64,000 nucleotides of DNA from JAXLXE01 sp046328115 (GCA_046328115.1 JAXLXE010000001.1:2976001-3040000); one strand, 5' to 3'; positions 47,232 to 56,282 are shown, counted from the stretch's first letter. Program-made: numbers and translations. The notes: generated from the letters alone by a model not told the origin.

Positions 47232-48880
47232 CCGCCACCCACGCCCGGCACCCACGGCGGCACGTAACGATCGCGATCGAAGTCAAGCGGGCACTCAATC
47301 ACGGTGGGGCCACCAGCAGCCACCGCATCCGCGACGGCCGGCCCCAGATCACGGTGCGACTCCAGCTTGATTCCCCGCGCGCCGTACGCCTCTCCCAGCC
47401 GCGCAAAGTCAGGATTCCGCAGAGCCACCCCAACGTAGCGCCCATCCGTGAAACGATCCTGCCATAGCTTCAACGCGCCGTACGCGTTATCGTTGAAGAC
47501 GATCGCGGTGACGTTCGCTTTCTGCTGCACCGCCGTCGCCAGCTCCTGGGACGTATACATGAACCCACCATCGCCCGCCATGGCCACCACCGGGCGATCC
47601 GGCCGGCCCAGCGCCGCGCCGATACCCGCCGGCAACGCGTAGCCCAGCGTCCCGTACATGCCGGGATGGAAGTACGTTCGCGGTTCGTAGATGTCCAGTG
47701 CGGCCATGGCCCAGTACCCAGGAAGGCAGAGGTCATCGGCGAAGATCGTCTCGCGCGGCGTGTTCGCGCGGATGGCCCGGAGGATGTCGTAGACGGGCCC
47801 AGCCGCACGCTCCAGCGCGGCCACCTTGCCCGCGCGGATGGCCGCCACGTCGCACCAGGGACCCCGCGGTCTGACGCCAGCGCTGCGAAGTCCGTCGCGC
47901 AGGGCGGCCAGCGCCAGCCGCGCATCGGCCACCACGCCCACCGTGGCCGGCTTCACCTGACTGATGACCTTGCCGTCTATGTCTATGTGGACGAGCTTCT
48001 CGGGCAGCGCCGCGCCCTGGCGTGCGTCCGAGAGCACCTCAAAGCGAGTGCCCACGGCCAGGCACGCGTCCGCCTCGGCGAACAAGCCGTCGAACACAGA
48101 CAGCCGGCCCCAGCCATCCCCGAGCGCGTGCGTGTGGTCGTCCGGCAGCGCCCCCTTCCCGTGACAGGTCGTGATCACCGGAGCGCCCAGCAGGCGAGCC
48201 ACTTCAAGGAGCTCAGCCTGGGCCTCGGCCATGATGACCCCACCACCCGCGATCACGACAGGGCGGTTCGCCCCCGCCAGCAGCGTCGCGGCGCGCGCAA
48301 TGCCCTCAGCCGGGGGGGCTGGCCTGATCACCTGCAACGGCGTGTCCATCAGCGTCACGCCCGTGCTGGCGCCCAGGATGTCCATGGGGACCTCCATGAA
48401 CGTGGGGCGCGGTCGCCCGCCTCGCATCGCCTGCATTGCGGATCTGATCTCAGACGGAATTTCGCTACCGCTGGACGCCCGGACCGCGAAGGAGCTGACG
48501 GCGCCCGCTACTGCCAGCGAGTTGCGGAGCTCGTGGAAGTCCTCCAGCTCTCGATCCAGCCTATCCGAGGGGTTCTGTCCGGTGATGGTGATGAACGGGA
48601 CTGAGTCGGAGTAGCTCTGGCCCATCGCGGTCAGGATGTTCGTCAGGCCAGGACCCGGGACGACCACCGCCGCGGCGATCTTGCCGGTCGCTCGCGCGTA
48701 TCCGTCCGCCATGAATCCCGCGCCCTGCTCGTGTCGCGTGGTCACCACGCGGATCTCAGGCGTCTGGAAGAGACCGTCAAAGATCTGGAAGTTGTGCGTT
48801 CCGACGATGCCAAAGGCCACTTCCACGCCCTCGGCGCGCAGAGACCGAGCCACGGCCTGGCCGCCGGTCATCTCCACCAT
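47228..48880 (-). CDS. thiamine diphosphate-dependent enzyme (acetolactate synthase-like)
   Basis: 550 residues from ATG 48880, behind GGAGGG; the frame is open to 48907. Pyr domain: catalytic Glu in TTRHEQGAGFMADGYAR and VVVPGPGLTNILTAMGQSYSDSVPFITITGQ. Central Rossmann-like domain (about 190-320). PP domain: the ThDP/Mg motif AMAGDGGFMYTSQELATAV with IVFNDNAYGALK. Candidates are an acetolactate synthase large-subunit paralogue, a benzoylformate decarboxylase or an oxalyl-CoA decarboxylase-like enzyme; no small regulatory subunit follows, which argues against biosynthetic IlvB. Confidence 0.9.
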   Translation of the reverse strand: MVEMTGGQAVARSLRAEGVEVAFGIVGTHNFQIFDGLFQTPEIRVVTTRHEQGAGFMADGYARATGKIAAAVVVPGPGLTNILTAMGQSYSDSVPFITITGQNPSDRLDRELEDFHELRNSLAVAGAVSSFAVRASSGSEIPSEIRSAMQAMRGGRPRPTFMEVPMDILGASTGVTLMDTPLQVIRPAPPAEGIARAATLLAGANRPVVIAGGGVIMAEAQAELLEVARLLGAPVITTCHGKGALPDDHTHALGDGWGRLSVFDGLFAEADACLAVGTRFEVLSDARQGAALPEKLVHIDIDGKVISQVKPATVGVVADARLALAALRDGLRSAGVRPRGPWCDVAAIRAGKVAALERAAGPVYDILRAIRANTPRETIFADDLCLPGYWAMAALDIYEPRTYFHPGMYGTLGYALPAGIGAALGRPDRPVVAMAGDGGFMYTSQELATAVQQKANVTAIVFNDNAYGALKLWQDRFTDGRYVGVALRNPDFARLGEAYGARGIKLESHRDLGPAVADAVAAGGPTVIECPLDFDRDRYVPPWVPGVGGG

Positions 48881-48973
48881 TCCACCCTCCGGCCGAGCCG
48901 CCGGCATACCTGCACTCGAGCGCCGACGGTCGCTGCTATCGTAACGCAGCGGCCCGACGGCCGGATGTGTCGG

Positions 48974-49366
48974 TCAGGCTACCAGGCCGCGCAATGCACC
49001 GATCAGGCCCGGCAGGTCCACCGGCTTCGGAAACACCCGGACTCCGGCGGGGCGCAACGTGCCGCCCCGGCTGCCCGCCGCCCCGCCACGATCGGTGAGC
49101 AGGACAAACGGGATGTCCTCGCGGCCGAGGTCCCGCCGCAGCGCGCCGCACAGGGCCAGTCCACCACGCGTACTGGCCTGATCCGCCGCCAGAACCACTG
49201 ATGGCGTTCGGCGCCGCGCCTCCAACAGTGCCTCATCGGCGTTGGTCGCCGTTCTGACCGAGAAGCCGCTCTCAATGAGCGCTACTGCCAGGAGCTCCAG
49301 CGCGTCCGGGTCAGAATCTACCACCAGCACGCGCACGTCCCGGATGGCGCGCTCGCCGCGGATCAA
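48974..49366 (-). CDS. single-domain receiver protein
   Basis: 130 residues if TTG 49366 is used; GTG starts at residues 11 or 13 would trim it. Acidic pair VVDSDPDAL, probable phosphoacceptor Asp in VVLAADQAS, Thr in VLLTDRG and Lys in FPKPVD are present. The loop after the phosphoacceptor is one residue shorter than usual and lacks the normal Pro. No output domain. It stands alone between the ThDP enzyme and a LysM protein, so its kinase is not evident. A TATACT on the minus strand at 49452-49457 may be its -10. Confidence 0.75.
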   Translation of the reverse strand: MIRGERAIRDVRVLVVDSDPDALELLAVALIESGFSVRTATNADEALLEARRRTPSVVLAADQASTRGGLALCGALRRDLGREDIPFVLLTDRGGAAGSRGGTLRPAGVRVFPKPVDLPGLIGALRGLVA

Positions 49367-49816
49367 CGCGCCAGCACCTCCGCGTCATGACGCCAGACCG
49401 CATCCGGACCGGTCAACGGGCCCCCCGTCGTCGTGTATGGCGCATGCTCCGAGTATAAGGAGCGGAATCGTGCCCGGGCAGCATTCTTCGGCCGCGGGAG
49501 GGCCGTCCGTGTCGAAGCTGTTATGCGTCTGTGACCCCGGCCCCGCGACGCTTGCCCCCGGCGTTCGTTCCGTCGCCGCCAGCGGCGTCTGACCCACATC
49601 CGCGGGCTGTGACGCAGCCGTAGCAGCCATCCGCCCGGTCGAGACGGATCCGTGATGGAACGGCTGGTAGAGTCGATCGACCTGACAGAAGGTGCGATTT
49701 GCCGTCTGTCACGGCCGGCAGAAGCGCCCGCCCGAGTCGGCGCGGCGCTGCCGGGTCCCCCAGGCACCCTCCCCGGACCAAATGCTGACATGGTGACTCA
49801 CGTGTTCACTCCCATC
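49367..49816. other. 450-base stretch without a recognised gene
   Basis: Divergent region between the receiver and LysM genes. An in-frame upstream extension of the LysM gene (from 49652) does not look like a signal peptide. Only the minus-strand TATACT at 49452 stands out; a TTCACT at 49805-49810 sits seven bases before ATG 49817. Confidence 0.4.
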
Positions 49817-51478
49817 ATGAAACGCCACCTGCTCGTCCTGGCAGTCGTCGTCGCCGTGGTGAGCCCGCTGTCGGCGAACGCCGTCCTCGTGGGTGCCGCT
49901 TCGCTCGAGACGGAGCACATCGTCCGCGAGGGCGAGACGCTGAGCGCGATCGCTCGCCAGCACGGAGCTACGGTGGCACAGATCGTCCAGCTCAATCACC
50001 TCAAGAGCGCCGATGCGTTGACGGCCGGCCAGGTGCTCAAGCTCCCGGCTCGCGCGCCACAAGCGCCAACGGCATCCCCATCGCCCGTCCCCGCGTCCGC
50101 CGGGACCGAGTACGTGGTGAAGACCGGCGATACGCTAGGCGGAATCGCGGCGGCACACGGCATCACGCCGCAAGCGCTCGCCGAAGCGAACGCCCTGGTA
50201 GACCCAGATCGTCTCCAGGTAGGCCAGAAGCTGAAAATCCCGCGCTCCAGCTCCGTTCCCAACACTCCAGAGGCAATCGGTCAGCCCTCAACGGCGGAGG
50301 CCGATACCGAAGCCGGTGCGCTCTTCGAACGTCTCGCGAAGGCCTACTCAACAGACGCCGCGCTGCTCAAAGCGCTAGCGTGGTTCGACTCCAGCGGCAA
50401 GCCGGTATCGCTCACCGGCCAGCGGCCGCTGGGCCTGCTAGCGCTTTCCGAGAACACGTTCGACTACGTCGCGGAGTCGATCATCCGCCGACCGATGAGC
50501 CGCTCAAACACCACCGACATGGCGGAAGCCGGCACCGCCTACCTCGCATGGCTGATGCACGTCCAGCGCGACGAGACGCGCGCTCTGGCGATCTTCATCC
50601 AGGGGCCGGGCAGTGTGGAGCGAGACGGCGTCAAACCCACCACCACCCAGCAGATCGAGAAGATCGGCCAGATCCGAGCCGAGCTCCGTAAATCCCAGCC
50701 CGCCGATGCCTCCCTCTCCCTCCGAACAGTAGTCAGCACCGGCGCGGAGGCGTCCGCGGCCGCCTCAGGCTCGCTGGAGGATCAGGTCATGGCGGCCGCG
50801 CGGCGAGTGGCCGGCCCCACCGCCAAGATCGGCGTGGCCGCGCACGACCAGGTCAGCGGACGCCGAGTCTCCATCAACGGCAGCCAGCCGTTCGCGTCCG
50901 CGAGCGTTGGAAAGCTGCTGATCATGACTGAGCTGTTCCGCCAGGCTGATCTGGGTCTGCGGTCGCTCACCGACCCCTTGCGTGATGACGTGAGGAAAAT
51001 GGTGGTCTTCAGCGACAACGACTCGGCCAATCGGCTGATGGACCTGCTAGGCGCGAAGACCATCAATAGCGGCGCCGCGGCCCGCGGGCTCACCGCCTCG
51101 CGCGTGGTGAACCACTTTGGCTCCCAGTCAACCGGTAGCGGTGAGTACAACCAGAGCACTCCCAACGACATGCTCCGCCTGCTGGAGCTTCTGGCCACGG
51201 ACCAGCTCGCCAGCTCCGCCGCCAGCAAGGAGATGCGCGCGTTGCTGCTGAAAGCCACGGATGCCACGAAAATCCGCCAGGGCTTGCCGATTGATGCAAC
51301 CCTCGCTCACAAGAGCGGCTGGTTCGAGAGCGTGGCTAACGACGTGGGCATCGTGTACCACCCGCGCGGCAGCTACGTACTGTCCGTGTTCACCGAGGGC
51401 GTCAACGATCCCACCCGCGCCAATGAGACGATCGCCGCGATCGCCCGGACCATCCACAAGGCGTGGGCCGGCGGCTGA
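49817..51478 (+). CDS. secreted LysM-LysM-class A beta-lactamase-like serine hydrolase
   Basis: 553 residues from ATG 49817 (ATG 49790 in frame is possible). Signal peptide HLLVLAVVVAVVSPLSANA, then two LysM domains (about 38-82 and 98-142: EHIVREGETLSAIARQHGA, EYVVKTGDTLGGIAAAHGI) that bind peptidoglycan. A helical linker follows. The C-terminal third (about 310-550) is a penicilloyl serine transferase-type domain: SVGK (SxxK nucleophile), SDN in FSDNDSANRLMDLLG, and KSG in LAHKSGWF. Wall binding plus this fold suggests a peptidoglycan-acting enzyme rather than a true resistance beta-lactamase, though the class A Glu166 equivalent was not located. Cargo and specificity unknown. Confidence 0.88.
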   Translation: MKRHLLVLAVVVAVVSPLSANAVLVGAASLETEHIVREGETLSAIARQHGATVAQIVQLNHLKSADALTAGQVLKLPARAPQAPTASPSPVPASAGTEYVVKTGDTLGGIAAAHGITPQALAEANALVDPDRLQVGQKLKIPRSSSVPNTPEAIGQPSTAEADTEAGALFERLAKAYSTDAALLKALAWFDSSGKPVSLTGQRPLGLLALSENTFDYVAESIIRRPMSRSNTTDMAEAGTAYLAWLMHVQRDETRALAIFIQGPGSVERDGVKPTTTQQIEKIGQIRAELRKSQPADASLSLRTVVSTGAEASAAASGSLEDQVMAAARRVAGPTAKIGVAAHDQVSGRRVSINGSQPFASASVGKLLIMTELFRQADLGLRSLTDPLRDDVRKMVVFSDNDSANRLMDLLGAKTINSGAAARGLTASRVVNHFGSQSTGSGEYNQSTPNDMLRLLELLATDQLASSAASKEMRALLLKATDATKIRQGLPIDATLAHKSGWFESVANDVGIVYHPRGSYVLSVFTEGVNDPTRANETIAAIARTIHKAWAGG

Positions 51479-51496
51479 GCCAGCGGCACAAACGGA

Positions 51497-52759
51497 TCAG
51501 GCAGCAGCCTCGATCCACTCGCACGCTGTCCTGAGGCCGTCTTCGGCGTCAATCGCCGCACCCACCTCCGCGGCCCGCTGCGCATAGCTCCCGTCGGCGA
51601 GCAGAGCACGCAGCTCCGTCGTGATCGTCCCCTCCGTGAACCGGTCGCGCCGAACAGTTCGGGCCACGCCCAGCCGGGCGGCCCGCGCCGCGTTGTCAGG
51701 CTGGTCGAAGCCAAACGGCACCACGATCATCGGATGCCCTGAACGCAGCGCCTGCGCGGTGGTGCCAATCCCACCCTGGTGGACCACTGCCCGAGCACGC
51801 GCAAATAGCTTCCCATGCGGCGCGTACTCCACGCACAAGACCGAGTCCGGAAGCGGACCGGCCGGTCGGTTGCGCGGGTCGCTTCCAACCAGCAGGACCG
51901 CCCGCTCGCCCAGGGTCCGCGCCGCGGCAACGCTGGCCTCGTAGAACCCGCCCGCCGCGTGCACCGCTGACGACCCCAGCGTGAACACCAGCGGCGGCGG
52001 CCCTGCCACCAGGAAGCGCTCTAGACGGTCCGCCTCAGCCGACTCCACCTCGTCTTCGTCAAAGAACGGGAACCCGGCCGCCACCGCGGCGGCCGGCCAG
52101 TCTGCCTGCGGTGGCCCAAAGCGCGGGGAGAACATGGCGATCACGCGGCGCGAAGAAAACGTCCCGTCGATGATCGGATGCGGCCCGCGCGGCAGACCCA
52201 CCTCCTGCCGCAACGCCTGGATGGGCTCGCCCCACTCGCGAGTAGCGCGGCGGGCGAGCGCAAACAGCAGCCTGTTTGCCAGCCGCCCCATGCGGTGGAC
52301 CGGCAGCCATGACGCGGAGAGTGGCATCACGGATGGATCGTGGGTGGAGAACATGGAGAATGGCGCCAGGACTGTGGATACCCACGGCACACCCAGGCGG
52401 TCCCCCGCGACCCGGCCGGCGTGGGACAGCTCAGAGCACACCAGAAGATCCGCGCCTGTCAGAAGCGCGCCCAGCTCCTCGTACGTGGATCGCAGGTACG
52501 GCATCACCAGGCGCCGCTGAACCACCTCCGGTCCCTTGCGCAGATCCATCACGTCACGCATCAGCTCAGGGTCGTCGGGCGTGATGTTGGGCCCTACGGG
52601 GGCAAAGGAGATGCCAAGGCTCTCAACCTTGGCGCGGTACGCTTCAGCCGCCGCGATCGTGGGAGTGTGACCGCGCGAGAGGAGCGCCCGGGCCAGCGCC
52701 AGGTGAGGATGCAGATCGCCCAGGGAGCCAAAGGTGGTGAGGATGATCCGCTTACCCAT
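51497..52759 (-). CDS. GT1 family glycosyltransferase (UGT/MGT-like)
   Basis: 420 residues. GT-B fold: N-terminal IILTTFGSLGDLHPHLALARALLSRGH is the acceptor-domain start typical of GT1, and the C-terminal donor domain has LVFTLGSSAV, then HQGGIGTTAQALRSGHPMIVVPFGFDQPDNA, the nucleotide-sugar signature with His, Gln and Asn. These enzymes glycosylate lipids, sterols or small natural products. The closest general type is the sterol or macrolide glycosyltransferases. No other natural-product genes are nearby, so a membrane-lipid acceptor is as likely as an antibiotic. Confidence 0.9.
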   Translation of the reverse strand: MGKRIILTTFGSLGDLHPHLALARALLSRGHTPTIAAAEAYRAKVESLGISFAPVGPNITPDDPELMRDVMDLRKGPEVVQRRLVMPYLRSTYEELGALLTGADLLVCSELSHAGRVAGDRLGVPWVSTVLAPFSMFSTHDPSVMPLSASWLPVHRMGRLANRLLFALARRATREWGEPIQALRQEVGLPRGPHPIIDGTFSSRRVIAMFSPRFGPPQADWPAAAVAAGFPFFDEDEVESAEADRLERFLVAGPPPLVFTLGSSAVHAAGGFYEASVAAARTLGERAVLLVGSDPRNRPAGPLPDSVLCVEYAPHGKLFARARAVVHQGGIGTTAQALRSGHPMIVVPFGFDQPDNAARAARLGVARTVRRDRFTEGTITTELRALLADGSYAQRAAEVGAAIDAEDGLRTACEWIEAAA

Positions 52760-52825
52760 CGTAACCGCACGCTCCCGCGCTGCTGAGATGTTTCGCAGTG
52801 AATACTAGGCGCACAGACCATGTAG

Positions 52826-52869
52826 ACGTGAAAAGGCCCCGCCGCGTGTGCGGCGGGGCCCCTTCACGT
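52826..52869 (-). terminator. intrinsic terminator of the secreted Gly/Pro-rich protein gene
   Basis: A perfect 11-base stem (GGCCCCGCCGC / GCGGCGGGGCC) with a four-base loop at 52835-52860, extended by outer arms ACGTGAA / TTCACGT. On the minus strand a TTTT follows the stem. It starts about 19 bases after the gene's stop at 52888. Confidence 0.85.
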
Positions 52870-52887
52870 CCAGAGGGCGAGTCGTGC

Positions 52888-53433
52888 CTAACGAGCCGGC
52901 GGCGCGCCCGGAACACCACTCGGGGCGCCAGTCCCACCCGGCTTCCCCATGGGGTGCGGCCCACCTGGGCCTCCCGGGCCGCCGGGGCCAAAGCCCTGGC
53001 CGCTGTTGATCCGCGCGATGATCTTGTCGGCCTGCTCCTGGGTCAGCTTGCCGGCCTTCACCGCGTCGTTGATCTGGTCGATTCGGGCCTTCTTGAACGC
53101 GTCCTGAAGCTGGGTAGGCGTCACGTTGAGGTTGGCCGCCACCCGCGCCAGGAACTGCTGGTGCATCTGCTGCGCCTGCTGCTGGAGCTGCTGGCGCTGC
53201 TCTGGCGTCATGTTGCCGCCCATCGGCCCGTGCCCCCTACCGAATCGCGGGCCGCCCGGACCAGGAACCGCCGTGGGGGCGGCCTGCAACATACGCGGGG
53301 CGCCAAAGTCGGCAGCCTGCGCCGAACCTGGCAACCCGATGATTCCGCTGGTTGCCACCGCGCCCACAAAGAGGGCGCCGGCCACGGCAGAGCCAATGAT
53401 GACCCGCCGCCGAGACTTCTGTGCCTGATTCAT
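52888..53433 (-). CDS. secreted Gly/Pro-rich DUF2680/Spy-like protein with possible Tat signal
   Basis: 181 residues. The N-terminus has SRRRVIIGSAVAGALFVGAV, a twin-Arg followed by a hydrophobic stretch and an AQA cleavage site, so Tat export is possible. The mature protein has a Gly-rich region, a Gln-rich helix (MTPEQRQQLQQQAQQMHQ), then LNVTPTQLQDAFKKARIDQINDAVKAGKLTQEQADKIIARI, as in DUF2680-type proteins, and a Gly/Pro-rich tail. No catalytic residues. GAGG lies five bases before the ATG. An intrinsic terminator follows and a palindrome precedes it, so it is a single regulated unit. Function unknown; a chaperone-like or envelope-stress role is a guess from the helical resemblance. Confidence 0.8.
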   Translation of the reverse strand: MNQAQKSRRRVIIGSAVAGALFVGAVATSGIIGLPGSAQAADFGAPRMLQAAPTAVPGPGGPRFGRGHGPMGGNMTPEQRQQLQQQAQQMHQQFLARVAANLNVTPTQLQDAFKKARIDQINDAVKAGKLTQEQADKIIARINSGQGFGPGGPGGPGGPHPMGKPGGTGAPSGVPGAPPAR

Positions 53434-53513
53434 GGTTACCTCGTACCTCCGTTTGCGAGTCCGAAAGCCAGGTCTCTCGTGCTCGTCTGAGGAAATCCTA
53501 GGCTCGATCGATC

Positions 53514-53531
53514 AATGATCTGTGGATCATT
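53514..53531. promoter_or_regulatory. palindromic operator candidate upstream of the secreted Gly/Pro-rich gene
   Basis: AATGATC, TGTG, GATCATT: a perfect seven-base inverted repeat with a four-base centre, 81 bases before the start, in a locally AT-richer stretch. Symmetry fits a dimeric repressor site. No promoter hexamers were assigned with confidence. Confidence 0.5.
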
Positions 53532-53599
53532 TGATAACGAAGTGCTAAAGCACCGTCCGTCATCCGACCCCTAACCGAGGCAAACGAGTGAATACCGGA

Positions 53600-55321
53600 T
53601 CAGGTGCCGCGGTAGCGATTCGTAATCGGCAGACGCCGATCCCGGCCAAACGCCCGCTGGGTGATCTTCACGCCCGGCGGCGCCTGGCGCCGCTTGTACT
53701 CGGCCAGGTCCACCATCCGCATCACCCGTGCCACGGTCTGCGCATCATGACCCTGGGCCACGATCTCGTCCAGCGAGTGGTCCTCTTCCACGTACGCCTG
53801 CAGGATCGAGTCCAGGATCGGGTAGGGAGGCAGGCTGTCCTCGTCCTTCTGGTCCGGCCGCAGCTCGGCGGAAGGGGGCTTGATCAGCACGTTGCGTGGG
53901 ATGGTGGGCCTGCCGTCACGCCGATTCACATACTCGCAGAGCGCGTACACCAGCATCTTCGGCACGTCCTTGATCACGGCAAAGCCGCCGGCCATGTCGC
54001 CGTAAAGCGTCGCGTAGCCCACGGACATCTCGCTCTTGTTCCCCGTGGTCAGCACCAGCCACCCAAACTTGTTGGAGATACCCATCAGGATCATGCCGCG
54101 CACGCGCGCCTGCAGGTTCTCCTCCGCGATGTTCGGCGGGGCGCCCGCGAACGGACCCTCCAGCATGCCGAGGTACGCCTTGAAGGCCGGCTCGATCGGG
54201 ACCGTCAGGTACTGGATACCCAGGTTCTCAGCCAGGCGCCGCGCATCCGACTTGCTGCCACGGCTTGAGTAGCGCGAGGGCATGGACACGCCGGTGACCC
54301 GCTCCGCGCCCAGCGCGTCAACCGCCACGGCGGCCACCAGCGAGGAGTCGATACCGCCAGACAGGCCAATCAGCACGCGCTCAAAACCGTTCTTCTTGAT
54401 GTAATCACGGGTGCCCAGCACCAGCGCCTCGTACACCTCTTCGGCGTCCTCGGGCGGCTCCTCGATCCGTAGCGCGCTGCAGCTTGCATCCACGCCGCCC
54501 GGCGCCAGCGGCGCCCCCGCCGGCAGGTCCAGCGTTGGCAGGTCCGCCTCGTCGCTGTTGCGCCAGCGCGGATCGCGTAGCCGCGTCCGCAAGACGGAGT
54601 TCAGGTCAACATCCGCCACCAGCAGATCTTCCTGGAAGCTCTTTCCCCGGGCGATCAGTTCACCGTCCTGGTCAAAGACCACGCTGGCGCCATCGAACAC
54701 CAGCTCATCCTGCCCACCCACCATGTTCACGTAGGCCACCACCATGGCGTTATCTGACGCCCGCGTGGCCAGCATCCGCTCACGCTGGCGCCACTTCCCA
54801 CGGTGGTACGGCGAGCTATTGATGTTCACCAGGAGCTCGGCCCCGGCTGCCGCCTGAACCGAGGCCGGACTGGTTGGGTACCAGATGTCCTCGCAGATGC
54901 TCACCCCGAAGCGGGCCCCACGCAGCCGCATCAGCGGTCCCGGACCGCCCCGCCGGAAGTAACGCTCCTCGTCAAACACGCCGTAGTTGGGCAGCCGTTC
55001 CTTGCGCGTCGTGTTCACCAGGCGACCGTTGGCGAAGATCGCGGCGGCGTTGTACGCGGCCTCCTCGACCTCGATGTACCCAACGACCACCACGATGCCC
55101 TCGCTGGCCGCGGCAATCTCACCCAGGCACGCATTGGTCGCCCGTAGAAAATCCGGCTTGAGCACCAGGTCCTCCGGCGGGTAGCCGGTGACCGCCAGCT
55201 CCGGGAACGCAACCAGGTCCGCCCCCTGGCGGCGGGCAAGGTGGATCCACTCCACGATCTTGCCAGCATTGCCCCCAAGGTCCCCTACAGTACAGTTGAT
55301 CTGGGCCAGTGCAATCCGCAT
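53600..55321 (-). CDS. nadE: glutamine-dependent NAD+ synthetase
   Basis: 573 residues from ATG 55321; an in-frame extension to 55600 crosses the divergent gene and is rejected. N-terminal nitrilase-type glutaminase: Glu in AFPELAVTGYPPEDL, Lys in TRKERLPNYGVFDE and Cys in VSICEDIW form the catalytic triad. C-terminal NAD synthase domain: SGGIDSSLVAAVAVDALG (P-loop), MPSRYSSRGSKSDAR, LVLTTGNKSEMSVGYATLYGDMAGGFAVIKD. It makes NAD from deamido-NAD, ATP and glutamine in one protein. A TATACT places the start point one base before the ATG. Confidence 0.96.
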   Translation of the reverse strand: MRIALAQINCTVGDLGGNAGKIVEWIHLARRQGADLVAFPELAVTGYPPEDLVLKPDFLRATNACLGEIAAASEGIVVVVGYIEVEEAAYNAAAIFANGRLVNTTRKERLPNYGVFDEERYFRRGGPGPLMRLRGARFGVSICEDIWYPTSPASVQAAAGAELLVNINSSPYHRGKWRQRERMLATRASDNAMVVAYVNMVGGQDELVFDGASVVFDQDGELIARGKSFQEDLLVADVDLNSVLRTRLRDPRWRNSDEADLPTLDLPAGAPLAPGGVDASCSALRIEEPPEDAEEVYEALVLGTRDYIKKNGFERVLIGLSGGIDSSLVAAVAVDALGAERVTGVSMPSRYSSRGSKSDARRLAENLGIQYLTVPIEPAFKAYLGMLEGPFAGAPPNIAEENLQARVRGMILMGISNKFGWLVLTTGNKSEMSVGYATLYGDMAGGFAVIKDVPKMLVYALCEYVNRRDGRPTIPRNVLIKPPSAELRPDQKDEDSLPPYPILDSILQAYVEEDHSLDEIVAQGHDAQTVARVMRMVDLAEYKRRQAPPGVKITQRAFGRDRRLPITNRYRGT

Positions 55322-55328
55322 GCGCGCC

Positions 55329-55357
55329 AGTATATCGCGCGCAGTTGGCGCGTCACC
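55329..55357 (-). promoter_or_regulatory. leaderless promoter of nadE
   Basis: Minus strand: GTGACG (55351-55356, four of six to TTGACA), 16-base spacer, TATACT (55329-55334), then seven bases to ATG 55321, predicting a leader of about one base. Confidence 0.6.
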
Positions 55358-55397
55358 CCGTGGCGCAGGCACCCAGAAGACCCTCGGGAGGCACCGC

Positions 55398-56234
55398 ATG
55401 GCACGCTTCGTCAGCACCACCGCCGGCGTCGGACAGCTCACGGATGGCGGCGGCGTGCGCCTGCTGGCGCTCGAGCTGACCGACCTGGGCGCCGCGCTCC
55501 AGGCCGGGTTCACGCTCCGCCAGCTCGCGGACGCGCCAACGCGCGACGAGCGGCCGCTCGCGGACGTGACCCTGCTCCCCACCATTCCGCGCCCCAGCAA
55601 GATCTGGGCGCTTGGCCTGGCCTACCGCGACCACATCGCGGAGATGAACGCCAAACCAGACGCGGAGCCGTTCTTCTTCCTCAAGGCACCCTCCGCGCTC
55701 GTCCCCTCCGGCGCAGCGATCAAGCTCCCAGCGCTGGCGCCATCCTGCGTGGACTACGAGGGGGAAGTCGCCTTTGTCATCTCCCGGCAGGCCACGAACG
55801 TCACGGCGGCAGAAGCCTGGGACCACGTCGCCGGAGTGACCATCCTCAACGACGTCAGCGCCCGAGATGTCCAGACCGGCAGCTACCGCGAGGGCGCCCG
55901 CCCCAACACATCCATGGCCAAGAGCTTCGACACATTCTGCCCCCTCGGCCCCTGTCTGGCCGGGTGGGACGCGCTCCCGAATCGCGACGACATCGCCATC
56001 ACCACCCACGTCAATGGCGAGCGCCGCCAGGGATCCAGCACCGCCGGCCTGGTGTGGCCAGTGGCTGAGCTGGTGGCCTTCCTCGCCGCGCGAACCACGT
56101 TGATGCCCGGTGACGTCATCTCAACGGGCACCCCAGCCGGCGTGGGCGCGCCCCACAAACGGTTCCTCCAGAGCGGTGACACCGTGCGCATCGAGGTCAG
56201 CGGCGTCGGCATCCTGGAGAACCGCGTAGCCTGA
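55398..56234 (+). CDS. fumarylacetoacetate hydrolase family protein
   Basis: 278 residues from ATG 55398, with GGGAGG seven bases upstream; the frame open from 55188 overlaps nadE and is not coding. The N-terminal ~65 residues are a variable cap. FAH catalytic domain: SKIWALGLAYRDHIAEMN, FFFLKAPSALVP, CVDYEGEVAFVISR (metal Glu), VTILNDVSARDVQ (metal Asp), SFDTFCPLGPCL and MPGDVISTGTPAGVG. The family hydrolyses or decarboxylates 2-oxo acids (acylpyruvates, fumarylpyruvate, oxaloacetate); which of these applies is open. Confidence 0.93.
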   Translation: MARFVSTTAGVGQLTDGGGVRLLALELTDLGAALQAGFTLRQLADAPTRDERPLADVTLLPTIPRPSKIWALGLAYRDHIAEMNAKPDAEPFFFLKAPSALVPSGAAIKLPALAPSCVDYEGEVAFVISRQATNVTAAEAWDHVAGVTILNDVSARDVQTGSYREGARPNTSMAKSFDTFCPLGPCLAGWDALPNRDDIAITTHVNGERRQGSSTAGLVWPVAELVAFLAARTTLMPGDVISTGTPAGVGAPHKRFLQSGDTVRIEVSGVGILENRVA

Positions 56235-56282
56235 CCTCGCGACGCGCTGACATCGCGAGGCCGTTGACGCGCGCGTTCCCGT

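Noticed and set aside
48974..49366. Receiver read as lacking its phosphoacceptor Asp
   Set aside because: Comparison with the receiver at 14059 shows the Asp in VVLAADQ aligns with the phosphoacceptor once a one-residue loop deletion is allowed.
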